From IMG/VR virus record IMGVR_UViG_3300019124_000038, positions 62,001 through 126,000 of that record: a stretch of 64,000 nt of DNA; one strand, written 5' to 3'. Under the pieces are notes generated by a model that searched no databases, had not been told where the DNA came from, and saw nothing but the letters and a program-made list of their open reading frames with translations. Positions 32,221-39,067 of the stretch are shown piece after piece (the stretch's first letter is position 1; each line of letters starts with the position of its first letter). The DNA comes from a virus. The translations under genes were made by a program, and so were the position numbers.

Positions 32221-33367
32221 TTACCAAGTGGTATGGCGGGGCATTGTGCACGATTCAACAGGGTACTCTCGGGCATCTCGGGAGTATCTTTTGTCTCTTG
32301 ACAGGGCAGGAGTTGATGTAAAAGTAGAGCCGATGAACTTTGGTTCACCGCCGACCGAACTGTCCACTGAACAAGCAAACCGCATTAGCGAATTAATCCA
32401 AAAGCCGTATGCAACAGACAAAAAAAAGGTACTGATTTACCATGCTCAACCAAGCGGGATTAATGTTGAAGCAGAACGATCTCAGTATGATTACGTCATC
32501 ATTAATACCGTATGGGAGACAACAAGAATTCCTGCTAGTTGGTTCCCTGGCGCAAATCTTTGTGACGCAATTATCGTGCCTTCTGAGCAGAACGTTCAAG
32601 CGCTACGGGATAGCGGTGTGACCGCTCCGATCTACAAGGTTCCGCACGGAGCAGACTTTGAGAGATTTAATCCAAACAACGCTCCATTTCATTTGCCGCA
32701 ACTCGAAGATCGTTTCGCATTTCTTTCAATCTTCCAGTGGCAACACAGAAAGGCTCCAGATATGCTTTTGAAAGCGTTCTGGTCTGAGTTCACAGCAGAA
32801 GAGAAAGTGATTCTTGTAATGAAAACGTACTGGGGTCATGCGCGGCATAGCGGTCGAGTGATTCGCAGTCGAATTTTCGATTATAAGGAACAACTCGGCT
32901 TCACTAATACTGCTCCGCTTTATTTAACAACAAGCCCGTTCAGCGACGATCAATTGAAAGGTCTATACACAATGGCTGATGTTTTTGTATTGCCGTCGAG
33001 GGGTGAGGGTGTGGGGCTTCCATATATCGAAGCACTATGTTCTGGTATTCCTGTAATTGCAACTGGGTGGGGTGGGCAAACTGACTTCTTGACAGATCAG
33101 AACTCTCTTCTTATTAACTACACATTGGAGAGTACACGATATCATCAGCATACCCTTGCCCCTGATTTTCATGACCTCTTCACGGCAGACATGCAATGGG
33201 CAGAGCCGAACATAGACAGCCTACGAAAAGCAATGCGCTGGTTCTATGAGCATAGATTCACCGCTCCGAAGGTATTTGGGCGACTCGGGCGGGAAGATAT
33301 GATGGAAATGTCATGGGACAATGCAGGACAAAGGTTTAAACAAACCATCGAGGAGGTGATTTCGTGA
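32213..33367 (+). CDS. Glycosyltransferase, GT4-like
   Basis: I chose ATG 32213 (product begins SNYQVVWRGIVHDSTGYSRA); the longer frame from 32144 lies inside the upstream gene. 384 residues, GT-B fold, with VPHGADFERF near 143, the QWQHRKAPDMLLKAFW donor-domain start near 178, and SRGEGVGLPYIEALCSGIPV near 260-279 carrying the E-x7-E motif. It resembles the 30772 enzyme in the C-terminal domain and probably adds another sugar in the same pathway. Confidence 0.87.
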   Translation: MSNYQVVWRGIVHDSTGYSRASREYLLSLDRAGVDVKVEPMNFGSPPTELSTEQANRISELIQKPYATDKKKVLIYHAQPSGINVEAERSQYDYVIINTVWETTRIPASWFPGANLCDAIIVPSEQNVQALRDSGVTAPIYKVPHGADFERFNPNNAPFHLPQLEDRFAFLSIFQWQHRKAPDMLLKAFWSEFTAEEKVILVMKTYWGHARHSGRVIRSRIFDYKEQLGFTNTAPLYLTTSPFSDDQLKGLYTMADVFVLPSRGEGVGLPYIEALCSGIPVIATGWGGQTDFLTDQNSLLINYTLESTRYHQHTLAPDFHDLFTADMQWAEPNIDSLRKAMRWFYEHRFTAPKVFGRLGREDMMEMSWDNAGQRFKQTIEEVIS

Positions 33368-33498
33368 AAAACTCCAATAGAGAAAGATGCTCAAAATGTC
33401 AGACGAAATTAAAAACAGTTTCAGAAAAAGAGCGGAATACTTGCGCCAACTGTTACTTTGACGAAGTTGGTGGTCAATGCCACGATGGAAAGGAGTGA
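33364..33498 (+). CDS. 44-residue zinc-ribbon-like protein
   Basis: GTG start overlapping the glycosyltransferase stop by 4 bp. CSKC and CANC about 16 residues apart form a zinc-ribbon layout; the chain is rich in Lys. It ends 4 bp before the nucleotidyltransferase start, whose ribosome site (AAAGGAG) lies in its last codons. Function unknown. Confidence 0.5.
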   Translation: MKNSNRERCSKCQTKLKTVSEKERNTCANCYFDEVGGQCHDGKE

Positions 33499-33502
33499 GC
33501 CT

Positions 33503-34225
33503 ATGCAAGCAATTATTCTGAGCGGAGGTAAGGGCACTCGCCTTTATCCTCTGACCCTTGAAGTACCAAAGCCGATGTTGCCGATTGGGGGTACTCCCCT
33601 CTTAGAGTATCAGATTCGACTCTTAAAGCAACACGGGATTGATGAGATCATCTTTTCGACTGGATATTTGCACGAACAGATTGTCGAGTATTTCGGTGAT
33701 GGTAGTAAGTTCGGTGTGAGTATCCAATATCGTGAGGATGGCGAGAAGCCATTGGGAACAGGCGGCGCGATCAAGAACTGCGCCGATCTTATTAAGTATG
33801 AAGATGTGCTAGTAATGAACGGTGATATTTTAACCGACATTGACTTGACCAAGATGATTGAATGGTGGGATACTTGTCGTTTTGACTGGAGCCTGATGAT
33901 AGCTCTGGCAGAGGTTGACAGCCCGCAGGACTATGGTTCGGTTATTCGAAAGTTCAATGGTGTTATCACGAGGTTCTACGAGAAGTCTGATAAACCAGCA
34001 AGCAACCAAGTTAATGCTGGTATTTACATTATGCAAGCAGAGTCAATCATTGATCTCCACTTACCAGACGGCTTCTCGATGCTGGAGGAGACTGTGTTCC
34101 CATCGTTCGCGGAGAGCTGGTCACTTCTCGGTTATGAGCATAAAGGTTACTGGCTTGACATTGGAACGCCTGAGCGATACGAGCAAGCGCAAGAAGATGT
34201 AGCATCGAAAAAAATTATTTTATAG
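33503..34225 (+). CDS. Sugar-1-phosphate nucleotidyltransferase
   Basis: Makes an NDP-sugar from an NTP and a sugar-1-phosphate. The chosen ATG 33503 begins directly with the nucleotide-binding motif ILSGGKGTRLYPLT (residues 4-17), then EVPKPMLPIGG, the metal site VMNGDILTDID near 105-115 and VNAGIYIM near 170. The 240-residue length is that of RmlA/ManC-type catalytic domains without extra modules. The base (dTTP, GTP, CTP) cannot be told. It supplies donors for the two upstream glycosyltransferases. A phosphohexomutase that could supply substrate is at 57825. Confidence 0.88.
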   Translation: MQAIILSGGKGTRLYPLTLEVPKPMLPIGGTPLLEYQIRLLKQHGIDEIIFSTGYLHEQIVEYFGDGSKFGVSIQYREDGEKPLGTGGAIKNCADLIKYEDVLVMNGDILTDIDLTKMIEWWDTCRFDWSLMIALAEVDSPQDYGSVIRKFNGVITRFYEKSDKPASNQVNAGIYIMQAESIIDLHLPDGFSMLEETVFPSFAESWSLLGYEHKGYWLDIGTPERYEQAQEDVASKKIIL

Positions 34226-34245
34226 TTGTGGTATACTTCCTCCCC

Positions 34246-34313
34246 TGTTGGTCATACTATGTATTGTAACCAACAATCGTTTAGTGACCGCTATAGCACA
34301 TCTATGGTATAAT
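34246..34313 (+). promoter_or_regulatory. Operator-like inverted repeat and promoter for 34347
   Basis: Perfect 7-bp inverted repeat TGTTGGT (34246-34252) / ACCAACA (34269-34275), 16 bp between, then a -10 TATAAT at 34308-34313 with only a poor -35 (TGACCG at 34285). Unlike the 15 module promoters it has no second TATAA at +11. A regulator, perhaps the 34347 product itself, may act here. Confidence 0.5.
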
Positions 34314-34346
34314 GTGCGTACATGCGGAAGCTAAGGAGGGAACTAT

Positions 34347-34739
34347 ATGACAACCAAAGCAAAGAAATCATACAAGGTCTCCGAAGAGAACATCCGTGCG
34401 GTTGAGTCCTACATTGTTCGACGTATTCGCGAAACTGGCTCCAGAACAATCGCTGAACCGTTTAATAAGATAGCAGAGGGTTCAGGGGTATCGCTTGTTA
34501 CCACAACAAAGGCTATGGATGAACTTGCCAGATTGGGCGCTGTGCGCGTCGTGAAGTCGGCATCTCGCCGCAATCCGAACCAGTATACTTATCTTCTTGA
34601 TATTGAAGATTTTATCATGGAAGAAGAGGAGATGACACAACTGGAATATTTGAAGAAACAAGTGGAAGAACTGCGAAGACGCGTACAAGAATTAGAAACT
34701 GAGAATCGTGAGCTTCGTTTAACATGTAGTATCCGATGA
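34347..34739 (+). CDS. Winged-helix DNA-binding protein with coiled coil
   Basis: Residues 10-75 form a winged helix: RAVESYIVRRIRETG, IAEPFNKIAEGSGVSLVTTTKAMDEL (recognition region) and LGAVRVVKSASRR as the wing. Residues 90-125 are a leucine-zipper-like coiled coil (LEYLKKQVEELRRRVQELE). It should bind DNA as a dimer. Its unit is separate: own promoter, upstream inverted repeat, and a terminator right after the stop. A regulator of this element is the simplest reading; a partition or replication accessory protein is possible. Confidence 0.75.
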   Translation: MTTKAKKSYKVSEENIRAVESYIVRRIRETGSRTIAEPFNKIAEGSGVSLVTTTKAMDELARLGAVRVVKSASRRNPNQYTYLLDIEDFIMEEEEMTQLEYLKKQVEELRRRVQELETENRELRLTCSIR

Positions 34740-34767
34740 GCCAAGCAAAGAGCTTGGTTCTTTTTTT
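34738..34767 (+). terminator. Rho-independent terminator
   Basis: CCAAGC-AAAGA-GCTTGG stem (34741-34757) followed by TTCTTTTTTT. It starts at the stop codon of the winged-helix gene. Confidence 0.9.
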
Positions 34768-34771
34768 CCAC

Positions 34772-34801
34772 TTGACTCTATTGCAATTTATTTGCTAGAA
34801 T
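34772..34801 (+). promoter_or_regulatory. Promoter without the 11-bp repeat
   Basis: TTGACT (34772-34777), 18 bp, TAGAAT (34796-34801). The bases 11 bp downstream (TACTTC) do not match TATAAG, so this promoter lacks the shared module. Confidence 0.6.
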
Positions 34802-34832
34802 AGTCTTACTTCAATCGAAGGAGGAAGAACTA

Positions 34833-35000
34833 GTGACACCAAAAGATATTTTGTCTACTGTCGTCTGTAATTTGCATTCCTGCGGTCAATTCACCGACGA
34901 AGACTTAGAAATTTGGTCTCGTATCATCGAGCAGATGACGGAGAATGGACTGCTTAAAATTGGAGAGAACTTGTACTTCCAACTGGTAGATATGGGCTAA
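34833..35000 (+). CDS. 55-residue small helical protein
   Basis: GTG start after AAGGAGGAAGAAC. Predicted helical with a Cys-His pair (CNLHSCGQF), and TDEDLEIWSRIIEQMTENGLL ending in a strand, similar to a tiny winged-helix half. A single-gene unit between a non-module promoter and promoter copy 11. Function unknown. Confidence 0.5.
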   Translation: MTPKDILSTVVCNLHSCGQFTDEDLEIWSRIIEQMTENGLLKIGENLYFQLVDMG

Positions 35001-35026
35001 CCACCCATTCTGCCTTTTTTCATTCC

Positions 35027-35067
35027 TTGACATTTTTTTTGGTAGAGTGATATAATATAAGCATAAC
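35027..35067 (+). promoter_or_regulatory. Promoter, 11-bp-repeat module copy 11
   Basis: TTGACA (35027-35032), 18 bp, TATAAT (35051-35056), CATAAC (35062-35067). CATTCC precedes the -35, behind a short hairpin (ATGGG..CCCAT) and TTTTTT that may end the previous unit. Confidence 0.85.
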
Positions 35068-35081
35068 ACATCAAGGAGTGA

Positions 35082-35357
35082 ATGAAATTGTCTCAGGGCA
35101 TGACAAGCGCACAGATTGCTCAATCCGTCCCTGCCGATCTCCAGATCACTCCACCGCCAGCGGTAGAAACTGTTCCTGTTGTCACAGTCACGATGGACAA
35201 TATTGAAAAGTTTAACGCTGTAATGGCGGCGGTTCGGTCAAAGCTCGGGGAACTAGTGGAGCAAGGCGTGATCACTGACATGACTGCAAAGCGTGTCTTG
35301 GCGGAGTTGGAAGCAAACTACTTCCTGCAACTTGTACGAGTCTCCGTACAGCTCTAA
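35082..35357 (+). CDS. Hypothetical protein, 89-91 aa
   Basis: AAGGAG (35073-35078) is 3 bp from ATG 35082 and 9 bp from an in-frame TTG at 35088, so the TTG may be the true start. A Pro/Val-rich N-terminal arm (TPPPAVETVPVVTV) precedes a helical hairpin (MDNIEKFNAVMAAVRSKLGELV and TAKRVLAELEANY), reminiscent of a small oligomerising protein. Function unknown. Confidence 0.55.
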   Translation: MKLSQGMTSAQIAQSVPADLQITPPPAVETVPVVTVTMDNIEKFNAVMAAVRSKLGELVEQGVITDMTAKRVLAELEANYFLQLVRVSVQL

Positions 35358-35400
35358 CGGGTAGGGGAGGGGCATTCCCAATACCCAAGGAGGACTACTG

Positions 35401-36546
35401 GTGGACTTTAATAAGGAAAGGGAAATGTGCCTTGCGCTAAAAGAAGCAGGGCGCACAAGAAAAGAAATTGCTGAGATCACGGGACTGTCTGAACGTCAAG
35501 TCAAGCGTCGTCTGGCAAATAAAAAAAAGTCTGACGGTCTGCTCATCGACGGGAAAAGTCTTTTTGGAACGAACATTGTCGTTAGTGGTGATACAGAAGG
35601 CTGGTCGCGGACGATTAAGCCATTCGACCAGTCACCGCCGTTTGTAGACTATGAGCATCACCACAAGGTCTTGGAAGAATTCACGAAACAACGCACCGAA
35701 AAGACAGATATCCCGCAGATCGAGAATCCGCTTCTTGCTACAAACGATCAATTATTCGACTATAAGCGGTCGGACGAGAATCGTCAGGCAGTTCAGAAGC
35801 GTGTAGAAGATCGGTTCGTGGGAAGAGAAGTTAAGGTTCTCTACCTGTCAGACCTGCATATTCCGTTCACTGACTACGAAACAGTTTTTCGTATCGTAGA
35901 GCAACATAGCGATGCGAATGTATGTATTGTCAACGGCGATCTTCTCGATCTCTTCGCAGTCAGCAAATTCTCTAAGAATAAGCATGTAGCTCTTCGTAAG
36001 GAGATTGAAGATGGTCGAGTGTTTCTGGAGTATCTGTCCAAGCGTTTCGAAGTAGTGGTCGTTACAGAAGGCAACCATGAACGCCGCCTTCGTCGCTTCA
36101 TTGAAGAGGAAATCCCGCAAGAGATGCAGTTCCTCTTCCCGAAGGATATCCTGCGTGTGATCGTCAGCGGCGAGGTGCTTGACAAAGATCGTTTGGATAA
36201 TGTAGAGGTAGTTGGTACTTGGTGGGTGAAGCTATGGGATACAATCTACGCACATCCTGACAACTATAACTCTCCACCGATGCGAACTTCAATCAGTACT
36301 TCACAATACTTTATCATGTCTCGCGGCATTCAGCACCGTGTCTGTATCATCGGGCATACGCACAAGGTCGGTGAAATCATGAATGGTGGAGTGAAGATTA
36401 TCGAGTCAGGCTGTCTGTGTCATGATATGGACTACCACTTCGGCTCGAAGTTCACGCAACAACCGTGGGTCAAGGCATATGTCGTTCAGCGAATCGGAAA
36501 AGATGGATTAAGCGATCTGAATAGCACACGCGCAATTCTGCTCTAG
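35401..36546 (+). CDS. Metallophosphoesterase with N-terminal helix-turn-helix
   Basis: GTG start after AAGGAGGACTACTG. Residues 5-38 form a helix-turn-helix (LALKEAGRTRKEIAEITGLSERQVKRRL). From about 145 on lies a calcineurin-like phosphoesterase with every metal motif: LSDLHIPF, NGDLLDLF, TEGNHERRLRRF, YAHPDN and IGHTHKVG. The fold cleaves phosphoesters of nucleic acids, nucleotides or proteins. The HTH suggests a DNA substrate or a regulatory target. Linker 40-140 has no recognised domain. This pairing is seen in some phage proteins. Confidence 0.85.
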   Translation: MDFNKEREMCLALKEAGRTRKEIAEITGLSERQVKRRLANKKKSDGLLIDGKSLFGTNIVVSGDTEGWSRTIKPFDQSPPFVDYEHHHKVLEEFTKQRTEKTDIPQIENPLLATNDQLFDYKRSDENRQAVQKRVEDRFVGREVKVLYLSDLHIPFTDYETVFRIVEQHSDANVCIVNGDLLDLFAVSKFSKNKHVALRKEIEDGRVFLEYLSKRFEVVVVTEGNHERRLRRFIEEEIPQEMQFLFPKDILRVIVSGEVLDKDRLDNVEVVGTWWVKLWDTIYAHPDNYNSPPMRTSISTSQYFIMSRGIQHRVCIIGHTHKVGEIMNGGVKIIESGCLCHDMDYHFGSKFTQQPWVKAYVVQRIGKDGLSDLNSTRAILL

Positions 36547-36558
36547 GGGGAAACGAGC

Positions 36559-36687
36559 ATGAATCCTGTTGTGTTAGGCACTCTCATCATTAACTATCTT
36601 CTGCTTATGACGGGGTTATTCTGGCACAGTAGCCATACGCCTAACCTCCGTCTGCGGCAGGAGAACAACGTACTGAAAGAAAAATAA
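36559..36687 (+). CDS. 42-residue membrane protein
   Basis: ATG after GGGGGAAACGAGC. One hydrophobic helix (VLGTLIINYLLLMTGLFW) followed by a basic, helical tail ending in LKEK. A single-span small protein; function unknown. Confidence 0.4.
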   Translation: MNPVVLGTLIINYLLLMTGLFWHSSHTPNLRLRQENNVLKEK

Positions 36688-36707
36688 ACACTAGGAGGGT
36701 CTAATAT

Positions 36708-37139
36708 ATGACCGTAGTAACTGACGAACGTAAAGCTGTGCGCCAGATGGAAATTGAAGACGAGATGATTGCGTACTTCCAACGTAAGGAGATGATTAAG
36801 GAGCTAACAGAAGCAAATAAACTGAGCATGGAGAAATTTGAGGAATTCATGGAGGATATGCTGGACGACTTCGTAATTGCCCCGTTGCTCGATGGGACGT
36901 TTGCAGTTCTGCGCCGCCGTGTTCGTGAAGTAGAAAAGCTAGACAAGAAAGCTCTGGCTCTCCGCATTCTGGTTACGCCGCAAGACCTGAAAAAGCCGTT
37001 TGACTTCTCCATCCTGACACAGCAAGGCAAGCTCACGCCGCGACTTATCACGGAACACACCGAACATGAGACCAAGACTGTCGTAAGCCTGACGCGCCGC
37101 AAAACTGCTCCGAAGAAAAAGGATAATGGCAACGGATAA
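36708..37139 (+). CDS. Hypothetical protein, 143 aa, basic tail
   Basis: ATG after AGGAGGGTCTAATAT. A helical acidic N-terminal half (EDEMIAYFQRKEMIKELTEA and FEEFMEDMLDDF) and a basic, likely flexible tail (RRKTAPKKKDNGNG). It ends the transcription unit before promoter copy 12. No motif recognised. Confidence 0.55.
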   Translation: MTVVTDERKAVRQMEIEDEMIAYFQRKEMIKELTEANKLSMEKFEEFMEDMLDDFVIAPLLDGTFAVLRRRVREVEKLDKKALALRILVTPQDLKKPFDFSILTQQGKLTPRLITEHTEHETKTVVSLTRRKTAPKKKDNGNG

Positions 37140-37171
37140 GCAAGAGCGTATCTACTAGGAATCTACTAAAT

Positions 37172-37227
37172 GGAGGAAAGTTTTTGCTTGACTTTCCTCC
37201 CTCGTCCTAGTATAGTATAAGTATAAG
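37172..37227 (+). promoter_or_regulatory. Hairpin plus promoter, 11-bp-repeat module copy 12
   Basis: A perfect 9-bp stem GGAGGAAAG (37172-37180) / CTTTCCTCC (37192-37200) holds the -35 TTGACT (37188-37193) in its loop and right arm; 17 bp later TATAGT (37211-37216), then TATAAG (37222-37227). No T run follows the stem, so it is not a simple terminator. Drives the PRPP synthetase-NAMPT genes. Confidence 0.8.
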
Positions 37228-37250
37228 ATAACGAAAGGGGAAAACAAAAC

Positions 37251-38108
37251 GTGATCTATCTCGACGGCAAGGCTGTAGAGTTCGGGTCTTTCCCGAACGG
37301 GGAAACGATGTTGAAAGTCGAATTGGAGCGCAACCGCGTCTATTCGGTTGACTTCAAGTACGAGGGAGACGCTGATCTCTTCCGTCTGATGCTCCTGAAA
37401 AAGTACATCGACCAAGTTGGAGCACATGCCCTTTTGCGAATGATGTACATGCCATACAGCCGTATGGACAGAACGGAGAACGACTCTGCTTTCACCCTGA
37501 AATACGTCACGCAGTTCATTAACTCGTTGAACTTCGAAGATGTCTATGTTCTTGAGCCGCATTCCGATGTGACGATGGCTATGCTCGAACGAGCATTTCC
37601 GATCTACGTGACGGTCGAAATGCTGGACGATGTTCTAGAAATGATCGGGTTCGACAAGGATAAAGATTACCTGTTCTTCCCTGACGCTGGAGCGCAAAAG
37701 CGTTATAGTAAGCTGAAAGGTTTCAAGCAAGCAGTCGGCTTCAAGAAACGTGATTTCCAAACTGGGAAAATCGAGGGACTGGAGATTGTCGGCGATATCG
37801 AAACTGGCGCGAAAGTTCTCATCCTTGACGATCTCTGTTCCCGTGGCGGCACGTTCCTGCATAGCGCGTCTAAGTTGAGAGATATCGGCGCAGGAGAAGT
37901 GTATCTCTTTGTTGGACATGCAGAAGATTCAATGCTCGAAGGTCAAATGTTGTTGGCGAAACACGTCAACGCCAAGAACTATCTGGTTGATAAGATTTTC
38001 ACAACAGACTCGATGTTCTCAGAGAAAGCCAAGACATACATCAAGGATGAGCTGTCTGATCGCATCCATGTCTTCAATCTCATCAAGGAGTCTGGCAAGA
38101 ATGCTTGA
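37251..38108 (+). CDS. prs: Ribose-phosphate pyrophosphokinase family
   Basis: Family members move pyrophosphate from ATP to ribose-5-phosphate to give PRPP. FGSFPNGE (residues 11-18) stands for the usual GRFSDGE; MPYSRMDRTENDSAFT near 64-79 and LEPHSDV near 101-107 match the ATP/R5P regions, KKRD near 166 carries the catalytic Lys, and VLILDDLCSRGGTF near 189-202 is the PRPP loop. The N-terminus is about 25 residues shorter than host Prs. It is in one unit with NAMPT (39068), which consumes PRPP. A variant using ADP-ribose, as in the phage NARP1 pathway, is a real alternative. Confidence 0.88.
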   Translation: MIYLDGKAVEFGSFPNGETMLKVELERNRVYSVDFKYEGDADLFRLMLLKKYIDQVGAHALLRMMYMPYSRMDRTENDSAFTLKYVTQFINSLNFEDVYVLEPHSDVTMAMLERAFPIYVTVEMLDDVLEMIGFDKDKDYLFFPDAGAQKRYSKLKGFKQAVGFKKRDFQTGKIEGLEIVGDIETGAKVLILDDLCSRGGTFLHSASKLRDIGAGEVYLFVGHAEDSMLEGQMLLAKHVNAKNYLVDKIFTTDSMFSEKAKTYIKDELSDRIHVFNLIKESGKNA

Positions 38109-39054
38109 CCATTTTCTTGATGAGTATGCCGCTACAGAACGTTTGATTCGTGAATGGGAGAAATACGGTAGGCTGGTGATCGCGTATGACTTCGACAACA
38201 CAGTTTACGACTATCACGGCGGCGGCTACTCTTACTCGATGGTAATTGATCTCCTCCGTAAGTGCAAGGAAGTTGGAGCTTACTTCATATGCTTCACGGC
38301 GCGGGAAAATGACGAGCTAGACTTTGTGTGGAAGTATCTGAAAGACAACAATATTCCTGTGGACAAGCTCAATGATAATCCTGACTTCCTACCCTTTAAC
38401 GGTCGAAAAATCTACTACAATATCCTCTTGGATGATCGGGCTGGACTCGCTCAGGCATACAACATGCTGAGTTACGCCGCGACACACATGAAGGCAAAAA
38501 GGAGCGTGAAGCGATTGGGTGAAGAATGGCGACCAATAGAAGGGTACGAAGGTCTATACGAAGTATCCAATCTTGGTCGTGTAAAATCACTTGCAAGAAC
38601 AATAATTCGTAGTGATGGTCGTAGGTGCGTGGTAACAGAGAAAATCTTGACCGAGCGTGTCAACGACAGAGGATACATAGAGATCAAGCTGTCAAGGTTA
38701 GGGTCTAGCACCTACAAGAAACTACACAGAATCGTGGCTACGGCATTCTTGGACAATCCCGAAAACAAGCCCGAGGTCAATCACAAAGATGGCAACAAGA
38801 AGAACAACCAAGCTGAGAACCTTGAATGGGCTACGCACTCCGAGAATATGCAACACGCTTTCGCAAATGGACTACATTCCCACCAAGGAGATCGGAGTTC
38901 GACCAAGTTACTAACCGAGTCAGATGTTCTGTCAATACGGGAGCGTCAGGCGAACGGTGAAAAGCGCGGCGAAGTGTATGCCGACTACGCTGAAGTGATT
39001 TCCATTCATGGTTTTAAAGCAATCTGGTATCGCCATACTTGGAAGCATATCTGA
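38101..39054 (+). CDS. HAD phosphatase fused to NUMOD4-HNH endonuclease
   Basis: Overlaps the prs stop by 8 bp. Residues 1-130 are a small HAD enzyme: VIAYDFDNTVYD near 25-36 (nucleophile), CFTAREN near 62, and NILLDDRAGL near 107-116; it is a paralogue of the 16532 protein. From about 139 a NUMOD4-HNH homing-type nuclease follows: EEWRPIEGYEGLYEVSNLGR, then LHRIVATAF, VNHKDGNKKNNQAENLEW. An internal AAAAAGGAG (38496-38504) and in-frame TTG at 38515 would allow the nuclease to be made separately, starting exactly where free NUMOD4 proteins start. Confidence 0.85.
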   Translation: MLDHFLDEYAATERLIREWEKYGRLVIAYDFDNTVYDYHGGGYSYSMVIDLLRKCKEVGAYFICFTARENDELDFVWKYLKDNNIPVDKLNDNPDFLPFNGRKIYYNILLDDRAGLAQAYNMLSYAATHMKAKRSVKRLGEEWRPIEGYEGLYEVSNLGRVKSLARTIIRSDGRRCVVTEKILTERVNDRGYIEIKLSRLGSSTYKKLHRIVATAFLDNPENKPEVNHKDGNKKNNQAENLEWATHSENMQHAFANGLHSHQGDRSSTKLLTESDVLSIRERQANGEKRGEVYADYAEVISIHGFKAIWYRHTWKHI

Positions 39055-39067
39055 GGAGGTAATGAAC

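Noticed and set aside
34796-34812. Module copy at the promoter with TAGAAT
   Set aside because: The -35 is good, but the +11 position reads TACTTC, so it is listed only as an ordinary promoter.
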